Assembly: GCA_902797035.1 (NCBI GenBank)
Contig: CADBRH010000014.1
Location: forward strand, 1 to 47,410
Direction: 5' to 3'
DNA length: 47,410 bases
Origin: an uncultured Bacteroidia bacterium
GTDB lineage: Bacteria; Bacteroidota; Bacteroidia; Bacteroidales; UBA932
The notes below the pieces were generated by a model. It worked only from the letters and a program-made list of their open reading frames with translations. It made no database searches and had not been told where the DNA came from. The translations under genes were made by a program, and so were the position numbers. Below are positions 26,089 through 34,989 of the stretch, piece after piece. The number at the start of each line of letters is the position of its first letter. The first letter of the stretch is position 1.

Positions 26089-28941
26089 CTACAGTTTCAT
26101 TACCTTGTATACGACAAAGCGGCAGCCTTCTGACTTGCTCTTGAAACGGAACGGTTCCAGACGAGTCACGGAACGTCCCTGAGGAACCTGGACCTTTTTG
26201 AACACCTTCCGCTCCAGAACCCTTCCCCTCTCGTTCTGAAGCTCGACCGTGAGATTCACCGAGCAAGACTCATCCATATTGAATATCACCGGCTGGATCG
26301 AATCCCCGGGGCCATAGACCGTGTCCACGTCCCCGCTAGCCGCCCAGAGCCGGCCGAACGCCATCCTGTTGGCGTGAAAGGCCAGTTTGGGGACACGGAA
26401 AGGATCCACGAGAGGCTTCTGGTAGGTGAACATGTTGGGGCCGGACTCCAGAGAGCACCAAGAGAAACCGCAGACTCCGGAAAGAATCTGCAGCTTCATC
26501 GACTCCCAGGCGGAGAAAGCCTGGTAGCCCTGGCTCTCTCTCCACTCGTCAAAGCCCAGGAGGCGCCCTATGCTTCCCCGCTCATAATTCTTCTCGTAAG
26601 AGGATATCTCGTACCAAGGCTCCTTCCTCGCCAACCTCCAGTTCGGCTGGGCGATCTCCTCCTCGTGCTCGATATAGAAATAGCACAGGTCCCTGGCCTC
26701 CAGGCAGGATTTGGCGAAGGGCCGGGGATAGTTCCTCAGACCGCTCCAGTCGTTATCATAGCCCGTGTATGAATCCTGGCTCCCCCTTGTCATCATCCTG
26801 TGCGAAAGCCAGGGGTTGGGGGCGTGAGTCCCGCCTTGATAGTCAAGGGTGCCGTCGTAATTGGCGTAATGGAGATGCTGCCAGAAAGAGGTCGGTGAGA
26901 CCAGACGGCTGCTGTCAGTGCTTGTGATGGCCGGGACGATCGCGTTGATGTAGTCCTCCGAGTCACTGAAATCGTGTTTCTTGAACTGGTTGGGATGGTT
27001 GCTCGCCTCCCACATCACGATGGAGGGGTGGTTGAAGACCTGCCGCATATAAACCGGGTAGTTGGCGATGTCCACATTCCAGACCTCTCCTTCCCTGATC
27101 CAGCTGGAGGTCTGCCAGATGATGTAAAGGCCGAGCTGGTCGGCGTATTCGGCGAAGCGGGGGTCATTTATGCCGCTCGGGGCCTCGTTCTCGGCGTGGA
27201 CGTGGATCCTCAGCAGGTTGCCGAGGGCCTTAGCCATCATCAGCTCGCCGGTAAGCTGCTCGTAAGTGGCGCATCGGACCGTCTTCGCCACTGACTCGAG
27301 CGGCAGGCGATAACCGAATGTCTGTCCGCCTCCAAGGATCTCAGGCTTGCCGTTGATGTACAGCACACCCTCCTTCTGCTCGATGAACCGCACGCCGGTA
27401 GTGGTCACAAAGTCATCCACCGGCTTTCCGTCCCGGTCTTTTAGAATAACCTCCACTTTGTAAAGATGTGGGTCTGAAGGAGACCACAGCTCCGGTGACG
27501 GAAGAGGGGCGTCAACGCTAACCGGGAAGTCACCGGGCCGGACATCTATCTCTTTCTCCACGCTGGCGGCCAGTGGTCCCTCAACTGGGAACCAAGGGTA
27601 ATAGTTCACTGTCAGGGATCCTTCCCAAGGGTGTGTGGTGTCGTTTCTCAGGGTTATCTTATGGTGCTGGACAGCGTCAGGGCCGTCAATGGAGAGCGTG
27701 TGGACAAGGCCTTCGGAGATATGACAAACCCCGTCGGTCAGGACCAGCTCGGTCCGTCCGAGGAACCATCCGAAGTTGTGGTCGTTGGGGGCGTGGAACA
27801 CCGTCGCGTCAGTGTAGTACGGTTTGACCTTCACGGCTATGATGTTCTCCTTCCCCGGATTGAGATATTCAGTTATGTCGATATTCCTCGGCAGACGGCC
27901 TTTGAGGACGGCGGCGGGAGAGCCGTTGACCCAAACCTCACCGGCCGGATCGAGGGTCTCCATCACAAGAGCCGCCCGGGTGAAACCGCCCACCTTGACC
28001 TTTGTCCTCAGGTAATAGTCCTCCCCGGCGCCGCTGAAGCCCCCGTGAGGGGAAGGGAGCCTCACCAACTCCCAACCGGAATCGTCGTATGAGTCTTTCA
28101 ACCAGCCTTCCATCGAAGGGACTGGCTCGAAGTCCTCGTCGAGAATCATCTCGGTCCAGTATGGTGTCGCGGGGTCATCCTCCTGATGACAGGTGAAATT
28201 GTACAAGGATAATCTCTCAACAGAAGCCCGCCCCTTCCTCGCGGAGATTGAGAAAGCTGTTATCTTGCTCCCGGAGACCTTAATACCTGTCCCCGAGCCT
28301 ATCGAGGGACCCACGAAAAGCCTTTTGTTGACAAGGTCCCCGTAGATCTCGAACTCCTTGAGAGTTCCCGACTCAATCTCAACGGTCTCCCCGTTATCCA
28401 TCGTGAACCGGACCTTGACTCCGAGAGCCGGATCGGCGACAGACAGGCTCATCCTGAAGCGCCAGTCCAAAGGTTTTATCGGCACGGACGCTGTGGCGTC
28501 GTCGAGAATCAGACAACCCCCAGCGATCTTCGCCCCGGAAGCCGTCCATTGGCTCCAGAGCTCCTTTACCGCGGCCTCTTTGCCTTTCTTATATCCGTAA
28601 GCGCGCCACTCCTCCAGACGTATGGTTCGCCTGACCGATGTCAAGGGCTGGGGCTTGATACTCGAGAGTCGGCGCCTCACATCCACGTCGGTGAAAAGCG
28701 GCTTGTCGAGATCCCTGTCCCCCCAGAACCTCGAGGCATAGCCGGCGTAGCGACCGAGCGCCTCGACCCTTCCCTCAGTGTCCAACCATTCGGTTTCCCC
28801 GTGGAAGTCGGTCACCCCGTCCGCCTTTGAGTCCTTAGTGAGATAACGCATCTCGAAAGTCGTCATTTGCTTCTGGGCGAAGAGATTACCAGCCAAAAGC
28901 GCCATCATGGCAAGGCCGGCGGCTATTCTGTGTCTGAACAT
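26089..28941 (-). CDS. Exported GH2-like protein with altered acid/base site
   Basis: A 950-aa protein with signal peptide MFRHRIAAGLAMMALLAGNLFAQ. After a long N-terminal region (to about 290) come a GH2 sugar-binding jelly roll (about 300-450: DDSGWELVRLPSPHGGFSGAGEDYYLRTKV, PAGEVWVNGSPAAVLKG), an immunoglobulin-like domain, and a TIM barrel that opens at GVRFIEQKEGVLYINGKPEILGGG. The barrel strand FNHPSIVMWEASNHPN corresponds to the NHPSIxxWSxGNE motif of GH2, but the acid/base Glu is His649 (codon at 26995-26997). A nucleophile Glu is not clear either. The substrate is unknown. The start is placed at the signal peptide; the frame runs further upstream, into the divergent gene. It heads an operon with the RbsD/FucU-like gene. 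Confidence 0.8.
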   Translation of the reverse strand: MFRHRIAAGLAMMALLAGNLFAQKQMTTFEMRYLTKDSKADGVTDFHGETEWLDTEGRVEALGRYAGYASRFWGDRDLDKPLFTDVDVRRRLSSIKPQPLTSVRRTIRLEEWRAYGYKKGKEAAVKELWSQWTASGAKIAGGCLILDDATASVPIKPLDWRFRMSLSVADPALGVKVRFTMDNGETVEIESGTLKEFEIYGDLVNKRLFVGPSIGSGTGIKVSGSKITAFSISARKGRASVERLSLYNFTCHQEDDPATPYWTEMILDEDFEPVPSMEGWLKDSYDDSGWELVRLPSPHGGFSGAGEDYYLRTKVKVGGFTRAALVMETLDPAGEVWVNGSPAAVLKGRLPRNIDITEYLNPGKENIIAVKVKPYYTDATVFHAPNDHNFGWFLGRTELVLTDGVCHISEGLVHTLSIDGPDAVQHHKITLRNDTTHPWEGSLTVNYYPWFPVEGPLAASVEKEIDVRPGDFPVSVDAPLPSPELWSPSDPHLYKVEVILKDRDGKPVDDFVTTTGVRFIEQKEGVLYINGKPEILGGGQTFGYRLPLESVAKTVRCATYEQLTGELMMAKALGNLLRIHVHAENEAPSGINDPRFAEYADQLGLYIIWQTSSWIREGEVWNVDIANYPVYMRQVFNHPSIVMWEASNHPNQFKKHDFSDSEDYINAIVPAITSTDSSRLVSPTSFWQHLHYANYDGTLDYQGGTHAPNPWLSHRMMTRGSQDSYTGYDNDWSGLRNYPRPFAKSCLEARDLCYFYIEHEEEIAQPNWRLARKEPWYEISSYEKNYERGSIGRLLGFDEWRESQGYQAFSAWESMKLQILSGVCGFSWCSLESGPNMFTYQKPLVDPFRVPKLAFHANRMAFGRLWAASGDVDTVYGPGDSIQPVIFNMDESCSVNLTVELQNERGRVLERKVFKKVQVPQGRSVTRLEPFRFKSKSEGCRFVVYKVMKL

Positions 28942-28959
28942 AATCGTGGTGGTTTCATA

Positions 28960-28967
28960 CAAAATTA
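28960..28967 (-). promoter_or_regulatory. -7 box of the GH2-like / FucU-like operon
   Basis: TAATTTTG on the minus strand matches TAnnTTTG and leaves a leader of about 15 bases. No clear TTTG is present at the expected distance. The 62-base gap also has to hold the promoter of the divergent esterase gene. Confidence 0.4.
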
Positions 28968-29003
28968 TTATTTTCACGTTAAATCCGAATATTTTTTTAC
29001 GGC

Positions 29004-30887
29004 ATGAGATCAATCGCGTTGACTTTGTCGCTGCTGCTCTCGCTCTCAATGGCGGCCCAAGACTTCCCTGGAGTGAAATCCTCATGGGAGGGATGCGACA
29101 GGTATGACTTCAAAGTGGAGGGACGCGACGCCCTCGTCGTGATCCCCAAGGAGGCGGCCCCGGGCAGGCCATGGATCTGGCGTCCGGCCTTTTTCGGAGC
29201 CTTCCCCTCAGTCGACCAAGCCCTGTTGAAGCAGGGGTGGCACCTGGCGTATTACGATGTCACCCATCTCTACGGCAGCCCCAGGGCGGTTCGCCTGTCC
29301 AAGAAGTTCTATGACTATGTGGTCCCGGCGTTCAATCTTTCCGACAAAGTCGTCGTGGAGGGGTTCAGCCGGGGAGGGTATATGGCCTTCGCTTGGGCGG
29401 AAGCCTATCCCGAGACCGTCTCGAGCCTCTATGTGGACGCCCCTGTCTGCGACATAACATCCTGGCCGGGAAGGCATCAGCCTGAGTTCTGGCAGGGCTT
29501 CCTCGAGGAATGGGTAGTGAAGGACGAGGATGTGGACAGCGGCTTCACCGGCAACGCCATCCAACGGCTCCCCACGATAGCCAAGGCCGGGATCCCTATC
29601 ATCTCAGTCTGCGGAGGGGCCGACGAGGGGGTCCCCTACAAGGACAACATGGAGAAGGTGAAAGCGGCCTACGAGGCCCTCGGCGGCCTTGTGGAGGTCA
29701 TAGTCAAGCCCGACTGCGGCCACCACCCGCACAGCCTGGAGGACCCCACCCCCGTGGTGGATTTCCTGGATATGCACAGGAGGGAGTTCAGATTGTCAAC
29801 GAATATTCACCATCGGGCGTCGCTGGACAACTCGCTCCACAAGATTACGGTCGGGAAAGAGGCGACCGTCGCCTTCCTCGGGGGTTCCATCACCGAGATG
29901 ACCGGCTGGAAGGACAAGGTCAAGGAGAACCTCGGGAAAAGGTTTCCGGACACCAGATTCACATTCATCGACGCCGGGATATCCTCACTCGGCTCCACTC
30001 CCCACGCCTTCAGGTTCGAGGAGGACGTTCTGGCGAAAGGGACGCCGGACCTCCTCTTCGTCGAGGCGGCCGTCAATGACGACACCAACTTCTTCGACCC
30101 GCGCGGACAAACGCTCGGGATGGAGGGCGTCGTCCGTCACGCGTTGAGAGTCAACCCGTTGATGGACATAGTGTTCCTGCATTTCATCCATGAACCTTTC
30201 ATCCCGCTTCTGGACAGCGGGGAGATCCCCGACGTGATCTTGAACCACGAGAGGGTGGCTAACCACTACCACCTCAACTCGATCGACATGGCCTCTGAGG
30301 TGAGCGCCAGGATGAGGGCCGGGGAGTTCGACTGGAAAAGATTCGGCGGCACCCATCCCGCGCCATTCGGCCACAGCGTTTACGCGGCGATGGTCGACGG
30401 ACTGATAGACGGGGCCGTCAAGCCCGACGGGAAGTATGAGGTCAGGCCCCACGACATTCCTGAGAAGCCGCTTGAGGTGGACAATTACGGGAACGGCCGG
30501 CTGCTGCCTCCTTCCGCGGCGCGGAAAACCAAGGGCTTCCGCCTTGAGGAAGACTGGGTTCCCACCGACGGAGCCGGGACAAGGAAGCAATATGTCCACA
30601 TCTCCACCCTGGTCTGCGAGCAGGGCGGCTCGCTAACCCTGGAATTCGAGGGGAAGGCGGTCGGGCTTTATTGCACCTGCGGCCCGAACGCCGGGGTTCT
30701 CTCCTACACGATTGACGGGAAGGAATACGCCCCGTTGGACACCTTCACCCCCTGGAGCGGAAGCCTGCATATTCCATGGGTACACATGCTCGACGATGAC
30801 CTTGAGCCTGGCCGGCATATTCTTAAATTAAAGGTCCTCAAAGGCGAGAGGCAAGGTTGCTACATACGGGATTTCGTGGTTAATTGA
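29004..30887 (+). CDS. Exported double esterase: alpha/beta hydrolase fused to SGNH/GDSL hydrolase
   Basis: A 627-aa protein with signal peptide MRSIALTLSLLLSLSMAAQ. Residues 25-260 are an alpha/beta hydrolase: GFSRGG with Ser122, Asp207 in CGGADEGVP, His240 or His241 in DCGHHPHS. Residues 285-465 are an SGNH hydrolase: block I is FLGGSIT (Ser295), block III Asn358 in AAVND, block V THPAPFGH with His451. The usual Asp three residues before that His is Gly448. Residues 480-627 form a beta-rich C-terminal domain (LTLEFEGKAVGLYCTCGPNAG) like those attached to Bacteroidota carbohydrate esterases. Two different esterase folds in one chain suggest that two ester types on one glycan are removed together. 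It is co-transcribed with the GH95-like gene. Confidence 0.82.
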   Translation: MRSIALTLSLLLSLSMAAQDFPGVKSSWEGCDRYDFKVEGRDALVVIPKEAAPGRPWIWRPAFFGAFPSVDQALLKQGWHLAYYDVTHLYGSPRAVRLSKKFYDYVVPAFNLSDKVVVEGFSRGGYMAFAWAEAYPETVSSLYVDAPVCDITSWPGRHQPEFWQGFLEEWVVKDEDVDSGFTGNAIQRLPTIAKAGIPIISVCGGADEGVPYKDNMEKVKAAYEALGGLVEVIVKPDCGHHPHSLEDPTPVVDFLDMHRREFRLSTNIHHRASLDNSLHKITVGKEATVAFLGGSITEMTGWKDKVKENLGKRFPDTRFTFIDAGISSLGSTPHAFRFEEDVLAKGTPDLLFVEAAVNDDTNFFDPRGQTLGMEGVVRHALRVNPLMDIVFLHFIHEPFIPLLDSGEIPDVILNHERVANHYHLNSIDMASEVSARMRAGEFDWKRFGGTHPAPFGHSVYAAMVDGLIDGAVKPDGKYEVRPHDIPEKPLEVDNYGNGRLLPPSAARKTKGFRLEEDWVPTDGAGTRKQYVHISTLVCEQGGSLTLEFEGKAVGLYCTCGPNAGVLSYTIDGKEYAPLDTFTPWSGSLHIPWVHMLDDDLEPGRHILKLKVLKGERQGCYIRDFVVN

Positions 30888-30892
30888 CAGTT

Positions 30893-33091
30893 ATGAGAGT
30901 TAGACACTTCATCGGCGCTATCGCCTTCTTGGCGGCGCTCGCGTCTCTGGCCTCTTGTGAAAACATTTCCCCAGACGAGGCGGAGGCCATCCTCAGACGG
31001 CAGACGGTCAAGTTCACGCGGCCTCCCGAGGTTATCCCGTCCTCTCACTCAGTCGACGCCCCGCTGCTGGGGAACGGATACACCGGAGCCGCCTTGTCAG
31101 GCCCCCCGGAGAGTCAGGTTATCTACTTGGCCCGCAACGACTTCTGGAGGCTGAGGTCCGCCCATGACGAGTCCTGGCCACTGGTCCTCGGGCTGGTCAA
31201 ACTGTCAATTCCCTCCCTAGAGGGGGCCACCTATGAGGTTGACCAGAGCCTTTATGACGCCACCACGACGGCCCGTTTCAGCAAAGGCGACCTGACGGTG
31301 ACGCTCGAGACTTATATGGCCGCGACGGAGGACATCATGGTCATTAATCTCAAGTCAGAGGGAGGCTCTCCGGTGAAGGGCACCATCGAGTTGTGCCAGC
31401 CGGAACCGGACAACATATTCACGGACATCCGGGAGAGCGGCGTCACGCCGGAAGGGATAAGGTACATATCCCGTGGATATGACGACCCTTCGGTGGACAT
31501 CCCCACAAAGGCCGCTGTGGCGATGAGAGCCGCGACAGGAGCCGACGGCTCTTTCACTTTGAGGCCAGGCGGGAGCATAACTACAGTTCTAACATTCTCA
31601 AGTAACTTCAAATCAGACGATTGCGTCAAGGCGGCAACAGGTAAGGCCGCGTCATGCGGCAAACGGGAGCTGGCCGCCGCGAGAAAGGCTCACGAGAAGT
31701 GGTGGAAGGAATATTGGAACAAGTCCTTTGTCAGCGTCCCCGACCCGGACATCGAGAGGCAATATTATCTGTCTTTGTACGGGATGGCCTCCTGCAGCAG
31801 GGATCCCGACTTCCCGCCGCCGCTTTTCGGGACTTGGATAACCAAGGAGCCGCCCTCCTGGATGGCGGATTATCACCTCAACTACAATTACCAGGCTCCC
31901 TTCTATGGCCTGTACTCATCGAACAGGCTCGAGCAAGCCGATCCTTACGACGCCCCGCTGCTGGCCTCCATTCCTTTCGGCGAGTATTACTCGGAGAAGG
32001 TCACCGGGATCCCCGGGGGAATCTTGCTCCCCGTCGGCATCGGGCCCTTGGGTATCGAGACCACCCGCTGGTCCGCCTCCTTGGAGGAATCCCACCAAGA
32101 TTGGGTCGATAGCGGGAACATCGAGGCCGGAGGCATGTTCTGGGGCCAGAAGAGCAACTCGGCCTACGCGGTCGCGGACATGGCCATGCGGTTCTACCGC
32201 ACATGGGATGAGGAATACGCCAGGAAAGTCTATCCATTCGTTAAAGGCGTGGCGACATTCTGGGAGGATTATCTCACTTTCGACGGGGACCGCTACATTA
32301 TCCTCAATGACGCGATCCACGAGGGAACCGTGGGGACGATGAACCCCATCGCCTCGTTGGGCCTTGTCCGGATGGTGATGGAGACGGCGTTGGACATGAG
32401 TGAGCTTCTGGGTGTTGACGAGGACCGCGGACCTGTCTGGAAAGACAGGCTCGACAATCTCTCAGGGTTCCCGGTTCAGGAAAGGGACGAGAAACTTGTC
32501 TTCCGCTACACGGAGAGAGGGACCGATTGGTGGCCGGACAACACTCTTGGGATCCAGCACATCTACCCCGCCGGCCAGATCGGTCTGGCGAGCGACCCGG
32601 ATCTTCTTGAGGTGGCCTGGAACACGGTCGATGCCATGGGCAGATGGCTGGACTTCAACGGGAGCAACAGTTTCTTCCCGGCCGCCGTCAGGGTGGGCTA
32701 TCCCGCCGACAGCATCCTGACTCATCTGAAAGAGTATTCCCTGCACACCTACGGCAACGGGTTCCAGCTCGGGAATCCGCACGGTGACGAGAACTGGAGT
32801 ACCGTGCCCAACACCATCAACGAGATGCTTTGCATGGGGCATCAGGGAATAGTCCGCCTGTTCCCAGTGTGGCCGCGGGATCTGGACGCCTCGTTCCATC
32901 AGATCAGGGTGGAAGGGGCCTTCCTCGTGTCAGCCTCTCTCAAGCAAGGTGTCGTCGGAGAGGTAAGGATATTCAGTGAGAAGGGGCGGGACCTGACTCT
33001 TCTAAATCCTTGGAAAACTCCGGCGGACACAATAAAACTCCCCACCGTCGCCGGCGGGGAGTATATTCTGAAACCTGAACAGTATCAGTAG
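30893..33091 (+). CDS. GH95-like glycoside hydrolase lipoprotein
   Basis: A 732-aa predicted lipoprotein (MRVRHFIGAIAFLAALASLASC, Cys22). Residues 40-270 are the N-terminal beta-sandwich of GH95-type enzymes (DAPLLGNGYTGAALSG). The (alpha/alpha)6 barrel follows from about 280 to 640, with WMADYHLNYNYQAPFYGL holding the Asn330-x-Asn332 pair used in GH95 to activate water. NTINEMLCMGHQGIVRLFPVWP and FLVSASLKQGVVGEVRIFSEKG are the C-terminal landmarks. GH95 enzymes are alpha-L-fucosidases or alpha-L-galactosidases. The general-acid Glu is not certain; Glu477 in DAIHEGTVG is a candidate. It starts 5 bases after the double-esterase stop. A TTG three codons earlier is a less likely start. FucI and FucP in the same window fit a fucosidase role. 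Confidence 0.72.
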   Translation: MRVRHFIGAIAFLAALASLASCENISPDEAEAILRRQTVKFTRPPEVIPSSHSVDAPLLGNGYTGAALSGPPESQVIYLARNDFWRLRSAHDESWPLVLGLVKLSIPSLEGATYEVDQSLYDATTTARFSKGDLTVTLETYMAATEDIMVINLKSEGGSPVKGTIELCQPEPDNIFTDIRESGVTPEGIRYISRGYDDPSVDIPTKAAVAMRAATGADGSFTLRPGGSITTVLTFSSNFKSDDCVKAATGKAASCGKRELAAARKAHEKWWKEYWNKSFVSVPDPDIERQYYLSLYGMASCSRDPDFPPPLFGTWITKEPPSWMADYHLNYNYQAPFYGLYSSNRLEQADPYDAPLLASIPFGEYYSEKVTGIPGGILLPVGIGPLGIETTRWSASLEESHQDWVDSGNIEAGGMFWGQKSNSAYAVADMAMRFYRTWDEEYARKVYPFVKGVATFWEDYLTFDGDRYIILNDAIHEGTVGTMNPIASLGLVRMVMETALDMSELLGVDEDRGPVWKDRLDNLSGFPVQERDEKLVFRYTERGTDWWPDNTLGIQHIYPAGQIGLASDPDLLEVAWNTVDAMGRWLDFNGSNSFFPAAVRVGYPADSILTHLKEYSLHTYGNGFQLGNPHGDENWSTVPNTINEMLCMGHQGIVRLFPVWPRDLDASFHQIRVEGAFLVSASLKQGVVGEVRIFSEKGRDLTLLNPWKTPADTIKLPTVAGGEYILKPEQYQ

Positions 33092-33097
33092 GTTAGC

Positions 33098-34084
33098 CTA
33101 CAGATTAGGGTTCTCGGTCTTCCAGTCGGCGACAGCGGGGATAATCCCGAGGCTGATAATCTCGTCGCGCATCTTGCAGAGGTGGGCATAGGAGGCGTCG
33201 AGAGCGGCCATCTCCTCAGGGGTACCCACAGGGTTGGTGAAATGGACACCGGTCGAGTCAATGACGGTGGGCATGGCCATCATCACATTCTGGTACTTCT
33301 CGTTGTTGACATATGTGCCGGCCGGCCAGGTGTAAGGCTCTCCGCCCATGGCGGCCTCGATCATCTTGACAGCGCAGTAAGCGGGGCTCTGGAAGGAGCT
33401 GCGGCCGCGGAGCTTGATGATGTTGCTTCCACCCTGGATAGTGTTATGCTTAATCTCGGCGAAACGCTCCTCGGAGAGACCCATCTCGGCGAGAGGCTTG
33501 CCGTCAATCTTGACCTGGGAGGCGAAAACCGCCATGGCCTCGCCGTGACCGCCGTAGGTGTGGGCGCCGGTAACCTTGCACTGCTGGACACCGAACTCCT
33601 GGGCGAGAGCCTCCTGGAGACGGGTGCTGTCGAGGGCCGCGAGAGAGGTGAGCTTCTCAGGCTTCAACCCGGAACGGATAAGGGCGGTGAGGGCGGTGAC
33701 ATCGGCGGGGTTGAAAATAACCACCACGAATTTCACGTCAGGGCAATACTTCTCGATGTTCTCGCCGAACTCGGCGGCTATCTGGCAGTTGCCCTTCAGA
33801 AGGTCCTCCCTGGTCATACCTTCCTTGCGGGGGGCTCCACCGGAGGAGATGATGTATTTGGCGTCCTTGAAAGCGACGGCGGGGTCGACGGTCGCGGTGA
33901 TGTTAACTCCGGGGAAAGCGCAGTGGTCCATCTCGGCGAGCACGCCCTTGAGGCCGGGCTCGAAGATGTCATAAAGGCAGATGTTGGGGGTAAGTTTCAG
34001 CATGGCCGCTGTCTGGGCCATGTTCGATCCGATCATACCGGCGGCGCCGACGATGACCAGTTTGTCATTTGTCAAGAAACCCAT
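33098..34084 (-). CDS. mdh: Malate dehydrogenase
   Basis: NAD-dependent oxidoreductase (malate to oxaloacetate), used in Bacteroidales in the reductive branch that makes succinate and propionate. The 328-aa protein begins MGFLTNDKLVIVGAAGMIGSNM, with the Rossmann GxxGxxG at GAAGMIG. SSGGAPRKEGMTREDLL contains the substrate-binding Arg residues of the mobile loop, VVVIFNPADV the NAD-site Asn, and GAHTYGGHGE the catalytic His. Lactate dehydrogenases share the fold, but the loop APRKEGMTREDL and the neighbourhood fit Bacteroidales Mdh. It is convergent with the GH95-like gene. A -7 box lies about 48 bases upstream. Confidence 0.92.
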   Translation of the reverse strand: MGFLTNDKLVIVGAAGMIGSNMAQTAAMLKLTPNICLYDIFEPGLKGVLAEMDHCAFPGVNITATVDPAVAFKDAKYIISSGGAPRKEGMTREDLLKGNCQIAAEFGENIEKYCPDVKFVVVIFNPADVTALTALIRSGLKPEKLTSLAALDSTRLQEALAQEFGVQQCKVTGAHTYGGHGEAMAVFASQVKIDGKPLAEMGLSEERFAEIKHNTIQGGSNIIKLRGRSSFQSPAYCAVKMIEAAMGGEPYTWPAGTYVNNEKYQNVMMAMPTVIDSTGVHFTNPVGTPEEMAALDASYAHLCKMRDEIISLGIIPAVADWKTENPNL

Positions 34085-34131
34085 TGTTTTGATATTAATT
34101 AGTTTTTAACGTTATTCCGGAAAAGCGACAC

Positions 34132-34139
34132 AAAGATAA
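34132..34139 (-). promoter_or_regulatory. -7 box of mdh
   Basis: TATCTTTG on the minus strand, with a leader of about 45 bases before mdh. The -33 element is not obvious. Confidence 0.5.
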
Positions 34140-34166
34140 TAATTTTTCATTATATTCGCGTCGATA

Positions 34167-34258
34167 ATAAGACAACAAGTCACATGGAGCCTCCCAGTTG
34201 TATATTGACTGACAACACTTCCGACGCGGATCCCCGATCTGACGATCCGTTGTCTTAT
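34167..34258 (+). promoter_or_regulatory. Structured leader candidate upstream of the phosphopantetheinyl transferase operon
   Basis: ATAAGACAAC (34167-34176) and GTTGTCTTAT (34249-34258) are exact reverse complements that would close a 92-base domain. Inside are GTTGT/ACAAC (34197-34201/34212-34216) and CGGATC/GATCCG (34227-34232/34244-34249). The four alternating ACAAC and GTTGT copies can pair in two mutually exclusive ways. A TATATTCG (34151-34158), one base off TAnnTTTG, would start a transcript just before the first arm. It resembles no RNA family I recognise, so it could be a leader element, a small RNA or protein-binding repeats. The 230-base gap (34085-34314) holds no gene. Confidence 0.35.
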
Positions 34259-34314
34259 ACCCTAATGAATATTAATTATTTCCTCGCCGGAGAGTTCCGG
34301 GGAGACCTTTAATT

Positions 34315-34953
34315 ATGGCACTATATCTAAAAAAAGAATTGGAAGAGAGCCGGTCGCTCGTGGGCGTCTGGCAGATAACCGAGACTGAAGAGGAACTTCG
34401 GGAGCTGGCCTCCGTGCCCAGCGACGAGATGGAAGAGATCTCGTTCATCAGCAGCGAGTCACTGCGCAAGCAAAGGCTGGCGGTCAGGGCCCTGCTTTGC
34501 GAGTTGTTCGGGGAGAAGGTTTACCTGAGCCACCATGACAACGGCAAGCCCTACCTCGAGAACAGCGTCACCAACATCAGCATCACCCACACCGCCAAAT
34601 ACGTGGCGGTGATCCTCAACGACAACGAGGATGCCGGAATCGACATCGAGTCCCTCGCCAGGGATTTCTCTGTCGTGGAGCGCAAGGCTCTCTCGGAGGA
34701 CGAGATCGACGACCTCGAGGATGACAAGCGCAACGAGCAGCTCGCCATCTACTGGTGCGCGAAGGAGGCCATATTCAAGCTGGTCTCGGCCTACCACGTG
34801 GATTTCGCGGAGCAGATCGAGGTGGAGCGCTTCCGCCCGAGGGGAGAGGGTGAGCTCGACGCGACCTTCATCCACAAGGACGGTTACGAGGAGGACTTCG
34901 AGCTTGAGTATATAACCTTCGACAACCACGTCCTTGTGTGGGTTGTCGGATAA
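34315..34953 (+). CDS. 4'-phosphopantetheinyl transferase superfamily protein
   Basis: Transfers the phosphopantetheine arm of CoA to a carrier-protein serine. At 212 aa it belongs to the Sfp/AcpT-like superfamily. ITHTAKYVAVIL and AGIDIESLARDF carry the Mg-binding Asp110 and Glu112, and WCAKEAIFKL carries Glu151 and Lys155. HHDNGKPYLENSVTNISITHT is the usual segment before the active site (N-G-K-P). In Bacteroidales, which often lack a canonical AcpS, such a protein may modify the fatty-acid ACP; that is an inference. It appears to be the first gene of a run on the plus strand (LemA, DUF2207, TPR, EnvC-like, TsaE). Confidence 0.88.
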   Translation: MALYLKKELEESRSLVGVWQITETEEELRELASVPSDEMEEISFISSESLRKQRLAVRALLCELFGEKVYLSHHDNGKPYLENSVTNISITHTAKYVAVILNDNEDAGIDIESLARDFSVVERKALSEDEIDDLEDDKRNEQLAIYWCAKEAIFKLVSAYHVDFAEQIEVERFRPRGEGELDATFIHKDGYEEDFELEYITFDNHVLVWVVG

Positions 34954-34989
34954 TATAACTGAATATCAAACCTTAAAAGCAATAATACA

